A DNA stretch of 64,000 nt, taken from contig NZ_JAGFNS010000019.1 in assembly GCF_017592555.1 (NCBI RefSeq), forward strand, positions 1 to 64,000, written 5' to 3'. The stretch is from Actinoplanes flavus. Its GTDB lineage: Bacteria > Actinomycetota > Actinomycetes > Mycobacteriales > Micromonosporaceae. Below, piece after piece: positions 50,142 through 59,872 of the stretch. How positions within the stretch are numbered: position 1 is the first letter of the stretch; every line of letters starts with the position of its first letter. The position numbers and the translations under genes were made by a program. The notes under the pieces are model-generated. The model made no database searches, was not told the origin of the DNA, and worked only from the letters and a program-made list of their open reading frames with translations.

Positions 50142-51260
50142 GTGGAGAAAGTCGCGATCGTCGGGGCCTCCCTGTCCGGCCTCGCCGCCGCACGCGCGCT
50201 GCGCCGGCAGTCCTTCTCCGGCGAGATCATCCTCATCGGAGCCGAGCGCCGCCACCCCTATGACCGCCCGCCACTGTCCAAGGACTTCCTGACCGGCGCC
50301 TGCACCGAGAACGACCTCGCCCTCGACCACGAGGACCTCGGGATCGACTGGCGGCTGGGCGTCACGGCGACCCGGCTGGATCCACGCGGGCGCAGCGTCC
50401 ATCTCGACGACGGCACGGAGGTCCGGGCGGACGGCGTGGTCATCGCGACCGGAGCACAGGCCCGGACGTTCGGCCGTTCCCGGACCCTGCGCACGCTGGA
50501 CGACGCCATCGCCCTCCGCGACGACCTCCGGCGGCGCCCGCACGTGGTGATCGTCGGCGCGGGCTTCATCGGCGCCGAGGTCGCCTCCAGCGCCCGGTCG
50601 CTCGGCTGCGACGTCACCGTCGTCGAGGCCCTGGAGACCCCGCTGGCCGGGCCGCTCGGGCCGGAGATGGGCGCGGCCTGCGCGGGCCTGCACGGCGACC
50701 ACGGCGTACGGCTCCTGACCGGCGTCCCGGTGCGCGGGCTGACCGGTTCGGATCGGGTCGAGGCGGTCGAGCTGGCCGACGGCACCCGGCTGCCGGCCGA
50801 CGTCGTGGTGGCCGGCATCGGCGCCGTGCCCGACGTGGCGTGGCTGCACGGATCCGGGCTGGCCGTCGCGGGCGGGGTGGTGACCGACGCGTACGGCGCG
50901 ACGAACCTGCCCACCGTGGTGGCGACCGGCGACTGCGCGGTGGCCGCGGGCGTCCGCTCCGAGCACTGGTCGCACGCCATGGACCATCCGGCGACCGCGG
51001 TGGCCACCCTGCTCGGCGGCACCCCGCCACCGCCCCGGCAGCCCTATTTCTGGTCCGACCAGTACGGCGTGCGCATCCAGTTCGCTGGCCGCCGGGAGCC
51101 GGGTGACACGGTCCGGATCGTCGAGGGCGACCCGGAGCGGCGCGACGTCCTGGCCGTCTACGAGCGCGACGGGCATCCGGTCGCGGTGCTCGGCATGAAC
51201 CGGCCGAAGTCGTTCACCCGATGGCGGCGCCAGGTGCGCGCGGTACCTCAGGAGGCCTGA
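50142..51260 (+). CDS. FAD-dependent NAD(P)H ferredoxin reductase
   Basis: Reductase of 372 residues of the Rhodocoxin/BphA4 type. FAD motif VAIVGASLSGLAAARALR, RPPLSKDFL, the NAD(P)H motif VVIVGAGFIGAEVASSARSLGCDVTVVE and the second FAD motif ATGDCAVA are all present. It feeds electrons to the Rieske ferredoxin encoded next, whose start overlaps its stop (TGATG). In this context the pair most probably serves the GbcA-like oxygenase on the opposite strand. This differs from Pseudomonas, where GbcB is one reductase with a built-in plant-type ferredoxin domain. The start is a GTG. Confidence 0.88.
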   Translation: MEKVAIVGASLSGLAAARALRRQSFSGEIILIGAERRHPYDRPPLSKDFLTGACTENDLALDHEDLGIDWRLGVTATRLDPRGRSVHLDDGTEVRADGVVIATGAQARTFGRSRTLRTLDDAIALRDDLRRRPHVVIVGAGFIGAEVASSARSLGCDVTVVEALETPLAGPLGPEMGAACAGLHGDHGVRLLTGVPVRGLTGSDRVEAVELADGTRLPADVVVAGIGAVPDVAWLHGSGLAVAGGVVTDAYGATNLPTVVATGDCAVAAGVRSEHWSHAMDHPATAVATLLGGTPPPPRQPYFWSDQYGVRIQFAGRREPGDTVRIVEGDPERRDVLAVYERDGHPVAVLGMNRPKSFTRWRRQVRAVPQEA

Positions 51261-51580
51261 TGTTCCAGCCCGTGTGCCCGCTCGGCACGATCCCGCCGGG
51301 AGAGGCGTACCGGTGGGAGACCGACCCGCCGGTGGCGATCTTCCACACCGACGACGGGGAGGTCTTCGCCATCGACGACACCTGTACGCACCAGGACGCC
51401 TCTCTGGCCGACGGCTGGCTGGAGGGCTGCGAGGTGGAGTGCCCGCTGCACGCCTCCCGGTTCGACCTGCGCACCGGCGCGGTCGACGCGCCGCCGGCCA
51501 AGAAGCCGGTCCGCACCCACCGGGTCCGGGTGACCGACGGCATGGTGTTCGTCGCGCTGTCCGGGGAGGACCGCCCATGA
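51260..51580 (+). CDS. Rieske-type ferredoxin
   Basis: Small electron carrier of 106 residues. The Rieske [2Fe-2S] ligands are Cys42-x-His44 (CTHQDASL) and Cys61-x-x-His64 (CPLHASRF). It shuttles electrons from the adjacent reductase to a Rieske oxygenase. GGAGG precedes the ATG, and both ends overlap neighbours by a few bases, so all three are co-translated. Confidence 0.92.
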   Translation: MFQPVCPLGTIPPGEAYRWETDPPVAIFHTDDGEVFAIDDTCTHQDASLADGWLEGCEVECPLHASRFDLRTGAVDAPPAKKPVRTHRVRVTDGMVFVALSGEDRP

Positions 51581-53235
51581 CCCGGTACGACTTCGTCATC
51601 GTCGGCGGCGGCTCGGCCGGCTCCGCGCTCGCCGCCCGGCTCTCCGCGGACCCGGGCACCCGGGTCCTGGTGCTGGAGGCGGGACGCCCGGACTATCCGT
51701 GGGACGTCTTCATCCACATGCCGGCGGCGCTGACCTTCCCGATCGGCAGCCGCTTCTACGACTGGAAATACCGGTCCGAGCCCGAGCCGCACATGTTCGG
51801 CCGCCGCATCTACCACGCCCGCGGCAAGGTCCTCGGCGGCTCCAGCAGCATCAACGGCATGATCTTCCAGCGCGGCAACCCGCTGGACTACGAACGCTGG
51901 GCCGCCGACCCGGGCATGGCGGACTGGGACTACGCGCACTGTCTGCCGTACTTCAAGAAGATGGAGTCGTGCCTGGCCGCCGACCCGGACGATCCGTTCC
52001 GCGGCCACGACGGGCCGCTCGTGCTGGAACGCGGCCCCGGAACGAATCCGCTGTTCCAGGCCATGCTGGAGGCGAGCCGCCAGGCCGGATACCCGGCCAC
52101 CGCCGACGTCAACGGCGAGCGCCAGGAGGGCTTCGCCCTCTTCGACCGCAACATCCGCCGGGGTCGTCGTCTCAGCGCGGCTCGCGCCTATCTGCATCCC
52201 GCCAAGACAAGATCCAATCTCACGGTACGGACACGCGCGCACGTCTCCAGGGTGATCTTCGACGGGAAGCGGGCGGTGGGCGTCGAGTTCACCACCCGCC
52301 GCGGCGGCGCTCCGCGACGGGTGTACGCCGGTGAGGTGATCCTCTGCGGCGGCGCCATCAACACGCCCCAGCTGCTGCAACTGTCCGGTGTGGGCAACGC
52401 GGCCGAACTGTCCGCCCTCGGCGTCGACCCGGTCCACCACCTGCCCGGCGTCGGCGAGAACCTCCAGGACCACCTCGAGGTGTACGTCCAGTACGCCTGC
52501 ACCCGGCCGGTGTCGATGCAGCCCTACCTGAAATGGCGGCACCGGCCCTGGATCGGCGCGCAGTGGCTGTTCCTGCGCGGTGGCCCGGCCGCGACCAACC
52601 ACTTCGAGGCGGGCGGCTTCGTCCGCTCCAACGACACCGTCGCGTACCCGAACCTGATGTTCCACTTCCTGCCGATCGCGGTCCGCTACGACGGTTCGGC
52701 GCCCGCCGGTGGCCACGGCTACCAGGTGCACGTCGGCCCGATGTACTCCGACGCCCGGGGCAGCGTGAAGATCGTCAGCCGGGATCCGCGGGAGCACCCG
52801 GCGCTGCGGTTCAACTACCTCTCCACCGATCAGGACCGGCGCGAATGGGTGGAGGCGGTCCGGGTGGCGCGGACCATCCTCGGCCAGCCGGCGCTGGACG
52901 GGTTCAACGGCGGCGAGATCTCCCCCGGGCCGGCGGTCGAGTCCGACGAGGAGATCCTCGACTGGGTGAGGCGGGAGGGCGAGACCGCGCTGCACCCCTC
53001 CTGTACGGCCAGGATGGGTGTCGACGAGATGTCGGTGGTCGATCCGGGGAGCATGCGGGTGCACGGAGTCGACGGGCTGCGGGTCGTCGACGCCTCGGTC
53101 ATGCCGTACGTCACGAACGGCAACATCTACGCCCCGGTGATGATGGTCGCCGAGAAGGCGGCCGACCTGATCCTCGGCAACACTCCGCTGGCCGCCGAGC
53201 CGGTGCCGTTCTTCCGGCAGGACAGCGCCCGGTGA
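51577..53235 (+). CDS. betA: Choline dehydrogenase (GMC oxidoreductase)
   Basis: Flavoenzyme of 552 residues that oxidises choline to betaine aldehyde. GMC signatures: FAD motif FVIVGGGSAGSALAARLS; GMC box 1 GRRIYHARGKVLGGSSSINGMIFQRG; GMC box 2 GGAINTPQLLQLSGVG; the active-site His in ALHPSCTARMG; and the end NIYAPVMMVAEKAADLILG. BetA-like length and motifs fit, and betB follows with a GTGA overlap. Other alcohol substrates are possible in this family; the context argues for choline. Confidence 0.9.
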   Translation: MTRYDFVIVGGGSAGSALAARLSADPGTRVLVLEAGRPDYPWDVFIHMPAALTFPIGSRFYDWKYRSEPEPHMFGRRIYHARGKVLGGSSSINGMIFQRGNPLDYERWAADPGMADWDYAHCLPYFKKMESCLAADPDDPFRGHDGPLVLERGPGTNPLFQAMLEASRQAGYPATADVNGERQEGFALFDRNIRRGRRLSAARAYLHPAKTRSNLTVRTRAHVSRVIFDGKRAVGVEFTTRRGGAPRRVYAGEVILCGGAINTPQLLQLSGVGNAAELSALGVDPVHHLPGVGENLQDHLEVYVQYACTRPVSMQPYLKWRHRPWIGAQWLFLRGGPAATNHFEAGGFVRSNDTVAYPNLMFHFLPIAVRYDGSAPAGGHGYQVHVGPMYSDARGSVKIVSRDPREHPALRFNYLSTDQDRREWVEAVRVARTILGQPALDGFNGGEISPGPAVESDEEILDWVRREGETALHPSCTARMGVDEMSVVDPGSMRVHGVDGLRVVDASVMPYVTNGNIYAPVMMVAEKAADLILGNTPLAAEPVPFFRQDSAR

Positions 53236-54659
53236 CCGGCACGCGGGAGATCCGCAACCCGGCCGACGGCAGCCTCGTCGCGGAGGTCCCCGAGCACACC
53301 CGCGCCGACACGCTCGCCGCGATCGCGGTGGCCCGGCGGGCGTTCGACGACGGCCCGTGGCCGCGCACCCCGGCGGTCGAACGGGGCGACCTGCTCCACC
53401 GCCTCGCCGCCCTGATCGACCGGGACGCCGCGGAACTGGCCCGCGCCGAGTCGCTCGACACCGGCAAACGCCTGGTCGAGAGCGAGTACGACATGGCCGA
53501 CGTGGCGAAGGCCTTCCGGTACTTCGCGGGCGTCGCGGCGACCGACGCGGGCCGGGTGATCGAGACCGGCCGCACCGACGCGATCAGCCGGATCACGCAC
53601 GAACCGATCGGCGTGTGCGGGCTGATCACCCCGTGGAACTATCCGCTGCTCCAGACCTCCTGGAAGGTCGCCCCGGCGCTGGCCGCCGGCAACACGTTCG
53701 TGCTCAAACCCAGCGAACTCACCCCGTCGACCGCGATCCGGCTGATCGGCCTGCTGGCCGAGGCCGGGCTGCCGGACGGGGTGGCCAACCTGGTGCTCGG
53801 CGCCGGCCCCGAGGTGGGCGCGCCGCTCGCCGAGGACCCCCGGGTGGATCTGATCTCGTTCACCGGCAGCCTGGCCACCGGGCGGGCGCTGATGGCCGCG
53901 GCCGCCGCCACGGTGAAGCGGGTGGCCCTGGAACTCGGCGGCAAGAACCCGAACGTGGTGTTCGCCGACGCCGACGTCGAGACCGCGGTGGACTTCGCGC
54001 TCACCGCGGTCTTCCTGCATTCGGGGCAGGTCTGCTCGGCCGGGGCACGGCTGATCGTCGAGGAGTCGCTGCACGGCACGTTCGTGGACGCGGTCGTGGA
54101 GCGGGCCGCGCGGATCCGGCTGGGCGGCCCGTTCGACCCGGACGCCGAGACCGGGCCGCTGATCTCGGCGGCCCATCTGGCCAAGGTGGAGGCGTACGTG
54201 GCGGCCGGGCTCGCCGAGGGCGCGAAGCTGCGCTGCGGCGGGCGGCGCCCGGACGACCCGGGGCTGGCCGGCGGGTTCTACTACCTGCCCACGGTTCTGG
54301 ACGGCTGCCGGTCCGGGATGAGCGTGGTGACCGAGGAGTCGTTCGGGCCGGTGCTCACCGTGGAGACGTTCCGCGGCGAGGACGAGGCGGTTCGGATCGC
54401 CAACGACACCCACTACGGGCTCGCCGGGGCGGTGTGGACGCGGGACGCCGGGCGGGCGCAGCGGGTCGCCGGGCGGCTGCGGCACGGCACCGTGTGGATC
54501 AACGACTACCACCCGTACGTGCCGCAGGCCGAGTGGGGCGGGTTCAAGCAGTCCGGTGTGGGCCGCGAGCTGGGCCCGCGTGGCCTGGACGAGTACCGCG
54601 AGGTCAAGCACGTGTGGCAGAACATCGACCCCCGGCCGCAGCACTGGTTCCGTCCCTGA
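53232..54659 (+). CDS. betB: Betaine aldehyde dehydrogenase
   Basis: NAD(P)-dependent aldehyde dehydrogenase of 475 residues that makes glycine betaine. Catalytic Glu in LELGGKNPNVVF and Cys in HSGQVCSAGARLIV; the NAD-binding TPWNYPLLQTSWKVAPALAAGN and FTGSLATGR segments; and the C-terminal GGFKQSGVGRELG typical of BetB-like ALDHs. The GTG start overlaps the betA stop. Confidence 0.9.
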   Translation: MTGTREIRNPADGSLVAEVPEHTRADTLAAIAVARRAFDDGPWPRTPAVERGDLLHRLAALIDRDAAELARAESLDTGKRLVESEYDMADVAKAFRYFAGVAATDAGRVIETGRTDAISRITHEPIGVCGLITPWNYPLLQTSWKVAPALAAGNTFVLKPSELTPSTAIRLIGLLAEAGLPDGVANLVLGAGPEVGAPLAEDPRVDLISFTGSLATGRALMAAAAATVKRVALELGGKNPNVVFADADVETAVDFALTAVFLHSGQVCSAGARLIVEESLHGTFVDAVVERAARIRLGGPFDPDAETGPLISAAHLAKVEAYVAAGLAEGAKLRCGGRRPDDPGLAGGFYYLPTVLDGCRSGMSVVTEESFGPVLTVETFRGEDEAVRIANDTHYGLAGAVWTRDAGRAQRVAGRLRHGTVWINDYHPYVPQAEWGGFKQSGVGRELGPRGLDEYREVKHVWQNIDPRPQHWFRP

Positions 54660-54674
54660 GCATTGGAGTTCGTG

Positions 54675-55712
54675 ATGACCACCGAGGCCGTCATCTCGGT
54701 CCGGGACCTGTGGAAGGTGTTCGGGCCCAAGGCGGACCGGGTGCCCCGCTCGGCCGAGCTGGCCGCGCTGTCCCGGCGCGAGCTCGCCGACCGGACCGGC
54801 TGCACGGCCGCGGTCCGGGAGGTGTCGTTCGACGTGGCGCCGGGTGAGGTGTTCGTGGTCATGGGCCTGTCCGGGTCCGGCAAGTCGACGCTGGTCCGCT
54901 GCCTGACCCGGCTCGTCGAACCGACCGCCGGCAAGGTGGTGTTCGAGGGCGAGGACATCCTGGACGCCGGCCGCAAGCGGCTGCGCGACCTGCGGCGGCA
55001 CAAGTTCTCGATGGTCTTCCAGAACTTCGGGCTGCTCCCCTACCGGCAGGTCGTCGACAACGTGGCGTACGGGCTGGAGATCCGGGGCGCCGGCCGGGCC
55101 GAACGCGACCGCCGGGCCCGGGAGGTGATCGAGCTGGTCGGCCTGGACGGGTACGAGCACAGCTACCCCGACCAGCTGTCCGGCGGCATGCAGCAGCGGG
55201 TCGGCCTGGCCCGGGCGCTGGCCGTCGACCCGGACGTGCTCTATTTCGACGAGCCGTTCTCGGCGCTCGACCCGCTGATCCGGCGGGACATGCAGAACGA
55301 GGTCATCCGGCTGCACCGCGAGGTCGGCAAGACGATGGTGTTCATCACCCACGACCTGTCCGAGGCGCTGAAGCTCGGCGACCGGATCCTGATCATGCGG
55401 GACGGCGCGGCCGTGCAGTGCGGCACCGGCGACGAGCTGGTCGGCGCGCCGGCCGACGACTACGTCCGCGACTTCGTCCGGGACGTGCCGAAGTCGCACG
55501 TGCTCACGCTGCGCCGGGTGATGCGGCAGCCGCGCCCGGACGACGACCTGAACGGCCCCGAGCTGGGCCCGGACGTGATCGTCCGGGACGCGGTCCGGAC
55601 GGTTCTCGCCGCGAGCGCACCGGTCCGGGTGGTCCGGGACGGCGAACTGCTCGGCGTGGTCACCGGCGAGGAGATCCTGACCGTCGTCACCGGCGCGGAG
55701 GCCGGCGTCTGA
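54675..55712 (+). CDS. proV: Glycine betaine/choline ABC transporter, ATP-binding protein
   Basis: ATPase of 345 residues of the ProV/OpuAA type. Walker A GLSGSGKST; Q-loop MVFQNFGLLPYRQV; signature LSGGMQQRVGLARAL; Walker B VLYFDEPFSALD; H-loop FITHDLSEALK. The long N-terminal extension before the P-loop is typical of betaine importers. The C-terminus has a short, CBS-like segment (VIVRDAVRTVLAA... GVVTGEEIL), which senses ionic strength or ligand in relatives. GGAG precedes the ATG at 54675. Confidence 0.92.
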   Translation: MTTEAVISVRDLWKVFGPKADRVPRSAELAALSRRELADRTGCTAAVREVSFDVAPGEVFVVMGLSGSGKSTLVRCLTRLVEPTAGKVVFEGEDILDAGRKRLRDLRRHKFSMVFQNFGLLPYRQVVDNVAYGLEIRGAGRAERDRRAREVIELVGLDGYEHSYPDQLSGGMQQRVGLARALAVDPDVLYFDEPFSALDPLIRRDMQNEVIRLHREVGKTMVFITHDLSEALKLGDRILIMRDGAAVQCGTGDELVGAPADDYVRDFVRDVPKSHVLTLRRVMRQPRPDDDLNGPELGPDVIVRDAVRTVLAASAPVRVVRDGELLGVVTGEEILTVVTGAEAGV

Positions 55713-57679
55713 TGGCCGCCACGACCCTCGCCGCGCCACGGTCCGCCGGCCGCCGGATCGGCCGGCCGGTGCTGGTGGCCGCGGTGCTGCTGGCCTGGGT
55801 GGTGCTGTGGATCCCGACGCGCGGCATGCACACCCTCGGCCTGTCCCCGGCCGACCTGACCCCGCTGCACCGATGGCTCAACGACGTCAACGACACGGTC
55901 GGCGCCGACCGGAACTCGAGTCCGGTGTTCCTGTACTTCTTCAACGAGATCCGGGCGGCCATCGACGCCCTGGTCACGTTGCTCCAGGACCTGATCGCGC
56001 AACCGTCGTTCGGGCGGCCGGTGCCGGTGCTGGGCTGGCTGGGCGTGGTGGCGCTCGTCGCGTACGTCTCCTGGGTCTTCGGGAATGGGCGGGTAGCGCT
56101 GCTGGCCGCCGGCGGGTTCGTCTTCCTCGGGTTGCAGGGCCTGTGGACCGAGAGCATGGACACGCTGGCCCTGACCCTGGCCGCGGTGGCGATCTCGCTG
56201 CTCGCCGGCATCCCGCTGGGTGTCTGGGCGGGACTGTCCGACCGGTTTTACCGGCTGATCACGCCGGCGCTCGACTTCATGCAGACCATGCCGACCTTCG
56301 TCTACCTGGCCCCGCTCACCCTGCTGTTCCTGATCGGGCCGGCGTCGGCGACGATCGCCACGCTGATCTACGCGATGCCGCCGGCCATCCGGCTGACCGC
56401 GCACGGCATCCGCTCGGTGCACCCGTCGGCGGTCGAGGCGACCGAGTCGCTGGGCGCCACCGGCCGGCAGAAGCTGTTCAAGGTGCTGCTGCCGCTGTCC
56501 AAGCGCACCATCGTGCTCGGCGTCAACCAGACGATCATGGCGGCGCTGTCGATGGTGACCATCGCGGCCCTGATCGACGCGCCCGGCCTGGGCAAGTCGG
56601 TGGTCAAGGCGCTGCAGACGCTGGACGTGGGCACCGCGTTCAACGCCGGCCTGGCGATCGTGGTGCTGGCCATCGTGCTGGACCGGGTCACCACGGCCGC
56701 CGGGGACCGGGTCCGCCGGACCGGGGCCGCCTCCCGGCTGCGGCGGCCGCTGGTGGCGCTGTTCGGGATCCTGGCCGCGGCCTGCTGCTACCTGTCCTAC
56801 ACGTACGTGTGGGCCGCCGAGTTCCCGGACACGTACCGGATCGGCGGCCCGATCGCCCGCGGCGCCGACACGGTGACCGGGTGGGCGCAGGACCACCTGT
56901 TCGCCGTCACCGACACGGTCAAGAACCTGGTCACCTACGCCCTGCTGAACCCGCTCCAGGCGCTGCTGGTCGAGTCGCCGTGGTGGCTGGTCGCGGCGGT
57001 GGCCGTACTGCTCGCCGCGCTGATCGGCGGGGTCCGCGCCGCGGTCGTCACCGCCGCCTGCCTCGCGCTGCTGATCGGCACCGGCCTGTGGCAGGACGCC
57101 ATGACCACGCTGGCCATGACGATCGTGGCGACGCTGCTGGTGATGGCGCTCGGGATCGTCCTCGGCGTGTGGATGGGCCGTAACCGCCACGTCGACCGGA
57201 TCATCCGCCCGGTCCTGGACGCCGGGCAGACCATGCCGGCGTTCGTCTACCTGGTGCCGTTCGTGGCCCTCTTCGCGGCCACCAGGTTCACCGCGATCGT
57301 CGCGGCGGTGGTGTTCGCCGCACCGGTCGCCATCAAGATCGTCGCGGACGGCGTACGCGGCATCCCGGCCACCACGGTCGAGGCCGCCACCGCCGCCGGG
57401 TCCAGCACCTGGCAGCTGATCACCAAGGTGCAGCTGCCGATGGCCCGGCGGTCGCTGACGCTCGCCGCCAACCAGGGCCTCATCTACGTGCTGTCGATGG
57501 TGGTGGTCGGTGGTCTCGTCGGAGCCGGTGCGCTCGGCTACGACGTGGTCGCCGGCTTCTCCCAGAGCCAGTTGTACGGCAAGGGCCTCGCGGCCGGGGC
57601 GGCCATCGTGCTGCTCGGCATCATGCTCGACCGCATCGCCCGCGCCTCGTCCCCCTCGAACACCAGGAAAGGTCACTGA
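55712..57679 (+). CDS. proW: Glycine betaine/choline ABC transporter, duplicated fused permease
   Basis: Permease of 655 residues with two complete ProW-like transmembrane domains in one chain. The inner-membrane motif appears twice: AIRLTAHGIRSVHPSAVEATESLGATGRQKLFKVLLPLS in the first half, and AIKIVADGVRGIPATTVEAATAAGSSTWQLITKVQLPMA in the second. LDFMQTMPTFVYLAPL and LDAGQTMPAFVYLVPF are also paired. Most bacteria encode one domain that forms a homodimer; here a pseudo-heterodimer is built in, so the two halves may contact the ATPase differently. It overlaps proV by one base. Confidence 0.9.
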   Translation: MAATTLAAPRSAGRRIGRPVLVAAVLLAWVVLWIPTRGMHTLGLSPADLTPLHRWLNDVNDTVGADRNSSPVFLYFFNEIRAAIDALVTLLQDLIAQPSFGRPVPVLGWLGVVALVAYVSWVFGNGRVALLAAGGFVFLGLQGLWTESMDTLALTLAAVAISLLAGIPLGVWAGLSDRFYRLITPALDFMQTMPTFVYLAPLTLLFLIGPASATIATLIYAMPPAIRLTAHGIRSVHPSAVEATESLGATGRQKLFKVLLPLSKRTIVLGVNQTIMAALSMVTIAALIDAPGLGKSVVKALQTLDVGTAFNAGLAIVVLAIVLDRVTTAAGDRVRRTGAASRLRRPLVALFGILAAACCYLSYTYVWAAEFPDTYRIGGPIARGADTVTGWAQDHLFAVTDTVKNLVTYALLNPLQALLVESPWWLVAAVAVLLAALIGGVRAAVVTAACLALLIGTGLWQDAMTTLAMTIVATLLVMALGIVLGVWMGRNRHVDRIIRPVLDAGQTMPAFVYLVPFVALFAATRFTAIVAAVVFAAPVAIKIVADGVRGIPATTVEAATAAGSSTWQLITKVQLPMARRSLTLAANQGLIYVLSMVVVGGLVGAGALGYDVVAGFSQSQLYGKGLAAGAAIVLLGIMLDRIARASSPSNTRKGH

Positions 57680-57682
57680 ATC

Positions 57683-58645
57683 ATGAAATCGACGCGTATC
57701 GCGGCAGTCGCCACGATCACGGCGCTCACCCTTACCGCCTGCGGCGGCGAGAAGGTCGGCGAGACCACCACGCCCGGGTCCGCCGCGGCGGCGGCCCCCT
57801 GCGGCACCTTCAACCTGGCCGTCAACCCGTGGGTCGGCTACGAGGCCACGGCCGCGGTCATCGCGTACGTCGCGGAGAAGGATCTCGGCTGCACCGTGAC
57901 GAAGAAGGACCTCAAGGAGGAGATCTCCTGGCAGGGCTTCGCCACCGGCGAGGTGGACGCGATCGTCGAGAACTGGGGCCACGACGACCTCAAGAAGAAG
58001 TACATCGACGAGCAGAAGGTGGCGGTGGCCGCCGGGTCGACCGGCAACAAGGGCATCATCGGCTGGTACGTGCCGCCGTGGATGGCCGAGAAGTACCCGG
58101 ACATCACCGACCACAAGAACCTCAACAAGTACGCGTCCCAGTTCAAGACCTCGGAGTCCGGCGACAAGGGCCAGCTCCTCGACGGCGACCCGTCGTTCGT
58201 CACCAACGACGAGGCGCTGGTGAAGAACCTGAAGCTGGACTACAAGGTGGTCTACGCGGGCAGCGAGACCGCGCTGATCACCGCGTTCCGGCAGGCCGAG
58301 GCGAAGAAGACGCCACTGATCGGCTACTTCTACGAACCGCAGTGGTTCCTGGCCGAGGTGCCGCTGAAGAAGGTGAGCCTTCCGGCGTACACCGCGGGTT
58401 GTGACGCGGATGCCGCGAAGGTCGCCTGTGACTACCCCGAGTACGACCTCGACAAGATCGTCAGCAAGAAGTTCGCCGACGCCAACGGCCCGGCCTACCA
58501 GCTGGTGAAGAACTTCAGCTGGACCAACGACGACCAGAACGTGGTCGCCAAGTACATCGCCCAGGACAAGATGTCCGCCGCCGACGCGGCCAAGAAGTGG
58601 GTCGAGGCGAACCCGGACAAGGTGAAGGCGTGGCTGGCGGGCTAG
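57683..58645 (+). CDS. proX: Glycine betaine/choline ABC transporter, substrate-binding lipoprotein
   Basis: OpuAC/ProX-type binding protein of 320 residues with lipobox LTAC (Cys20). The quaternary-ammonium binding box is built from aromatic residues; candidates are Trp in NPWVGYEA, Trp in ENWGHDD, Trp in GWYVPPWMAEKYPD and Tyr in YFYEPQW. Its end overlaps the sarcosine oxidase beta gene by 16 bases, which ties uptake to catabolism rather than only osmoprotection. Confidence 0.92.
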   Translation: MKSTRIAAVATITALTLTACGGEKVGETTTPGSAAAAAPCGTFNLAVNPWVGYEATAAVIAYVAEKDLGCTVTKKDLKEEISWQGFATGEVDAIVENWGHDDLKKKYIDEQKVAVAAGSTGNKGIIGWYVPPWMAEKYPDITDHKNLNKYASQFKTSESGDKGQLLDGDPSFVTNDEALVKNLKLDYKVVYAGSETALITAFRQAEAKKTPLIGYFYEPQWFLAEVPLKKVSLPAYTAGCDADAAKVACDYPEYDLDKIVSKKFADANGPAYQLVKNFSWTNDDQNVVAKYIAQDKMSAADAAKKWVEANPDKVKAWLAG

Positions 58646-59847
58646 TCGACCACCCGGAACGGCTGTGGCGTAACCCGGAGCCGGCCGCCGCCTACGACGT
58701 GATCGTCGTGGGCGGCGGCGGGCACGGCCTGGCCACCGCCTACTACCTGGCGAAGAACCACGGCATCACCAACGTGGCGGTGCTGGAGAAGGGGTGGCTG
58801 GCGGGCGGCAACATGGCCCGCAACACCACCATCATCCGGTCCAACTACCTGTGGGACGAGAGCGCCGGGATCTACGAGCACTCCCTCAAGCTGTGGGAGG
58901 GCCTCGAACAGGAGCTGGACTACCCGATCCTGTTCAGCCAGCGGGGCGTGCTCAACCTGGCGCACAGCCTCCAGGACGTCCGCGACAGCGTGCGCCGGGT
59001 GCACGCCAACCGGCTCAACGGCATCGACGCCGAGTGGCTCGATCCCGCGCAGGTCCGCGAGATCTGCCCGATCATCGACATCTCGCCGGACGTGCGCTAC
59101 CCCGTGCACGGCGCCACCTACCAGCCGCGCGCCGGCATCGCCAAGCACGACCACGTGGCCTGGGCGTACGCGCGGGCCGCCGACGCCCTCGGGGTGGATC
59201 TCATCCAGGACTGCGAGGTGACCGGCCTGCGAATCAGCGGCGGCCGGGTCACCGGGGTGCACACCACCCGCGGCACCATCGCGGCGGGCCGGGTGGCGCT
59301 CAGCGCGGCCGGGCACACCTCGGTGGTGGCGAAGATGGCCGGGATCGACCTGCCGTTGCAGAGCCACCCGTTGCAGGCACTCGTCTCCGAGCTGCTGGAG
59401 CCGGTGCACCCGACGGTGGTCATGTCGAACGCCGTACACGTCTATGTGAGCCAGGCGCACAAGGGCGAGCTGGTGATGGGCGCCGGCATCGACACCTGGA
59501 ACGGGTACGGGCAGCGCGGCGCCTTCCACATCATCGAGCGGCAGATGGCGGCCGCGCTGGAGCTGTTCCCGGCCTTCGCCCGGGCGCACGTGCTGCGGAC
59601 CTGGGGCGGGATCGTGGACGTCACCCCGGACGCCTCGCCGATCGTCGGACTTTCCCCGGTGGACGGCCTCTTCCTCAACTGCGGGTGGGGCACCGGCGGG
59701 TTCAAGGCCACTCCCGGGGTGGGCTGGTGCTACGCGCACACCGTGGCACACGGCGAACCCCATCCGCTGAACGCCCCGTTCAGCCTGGAGCGCTTCGTCA
59801 CCGGGGCGCTCGTCGACGAGCACGGCGCCGCCGCGGTCGCCCACTGA
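58630..59847 (+). CDS. soxB: Sarcosine oxidase beta subunit
   Basis: FAD subunit of 405 residues, exactly the usual length, that oxidises sarcosine to an imine. Dinucleotide motif YDVIVVGGGGHGLATAYYLAKNHG; GGNMARNTTIIRSNYLW with the loop that carries covalent FMN in the family; C-terminal GWGTGGFKATPGVGWCYAHTVAHG. The GTG at 58630 is chosen because it lies inside the end of proX with GGTGAAGG just upstream and gives the normal length. Confidence 0.93.
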   Translation: MAGGLVDHPERLWRNPEPAAAYDVIVVGGGGHGLATAYYLAKNHGITNVAVLEKGWLAGGNMARNTTIIRSNYLWDESAGIYEHSLKLWEGLEQELDYPILFSQRGVLNLAHSLQDVRDSVRRVHANRLNGIDAEWLDPAQVREICPIIDISPDVRYPVHGATYQPRAGIAKHDHVAWAYARAADALGVDLIQDCEVTGLRISGGRVTGVHTTRGTIAAGRVALSAAGHTSVVAKMAGIDLPLQSHPLQALVSELLEPVHPTVVMSNAVHVYVSQAHKGELVMGAGIDTWNGYGQRGAFHIIERQMAAALELFPAFARAHVLRTWGGIVDVTPDASPIVGLSPVDGLFLNCGWGTGGFKATPGVGWCYAHTVAHGEPHPLNAPFSLERFVTGALVDEHGAAAVAH

Positions 59848-59872
59848 GCCACTGGAGCTGCGAGGAACCACC

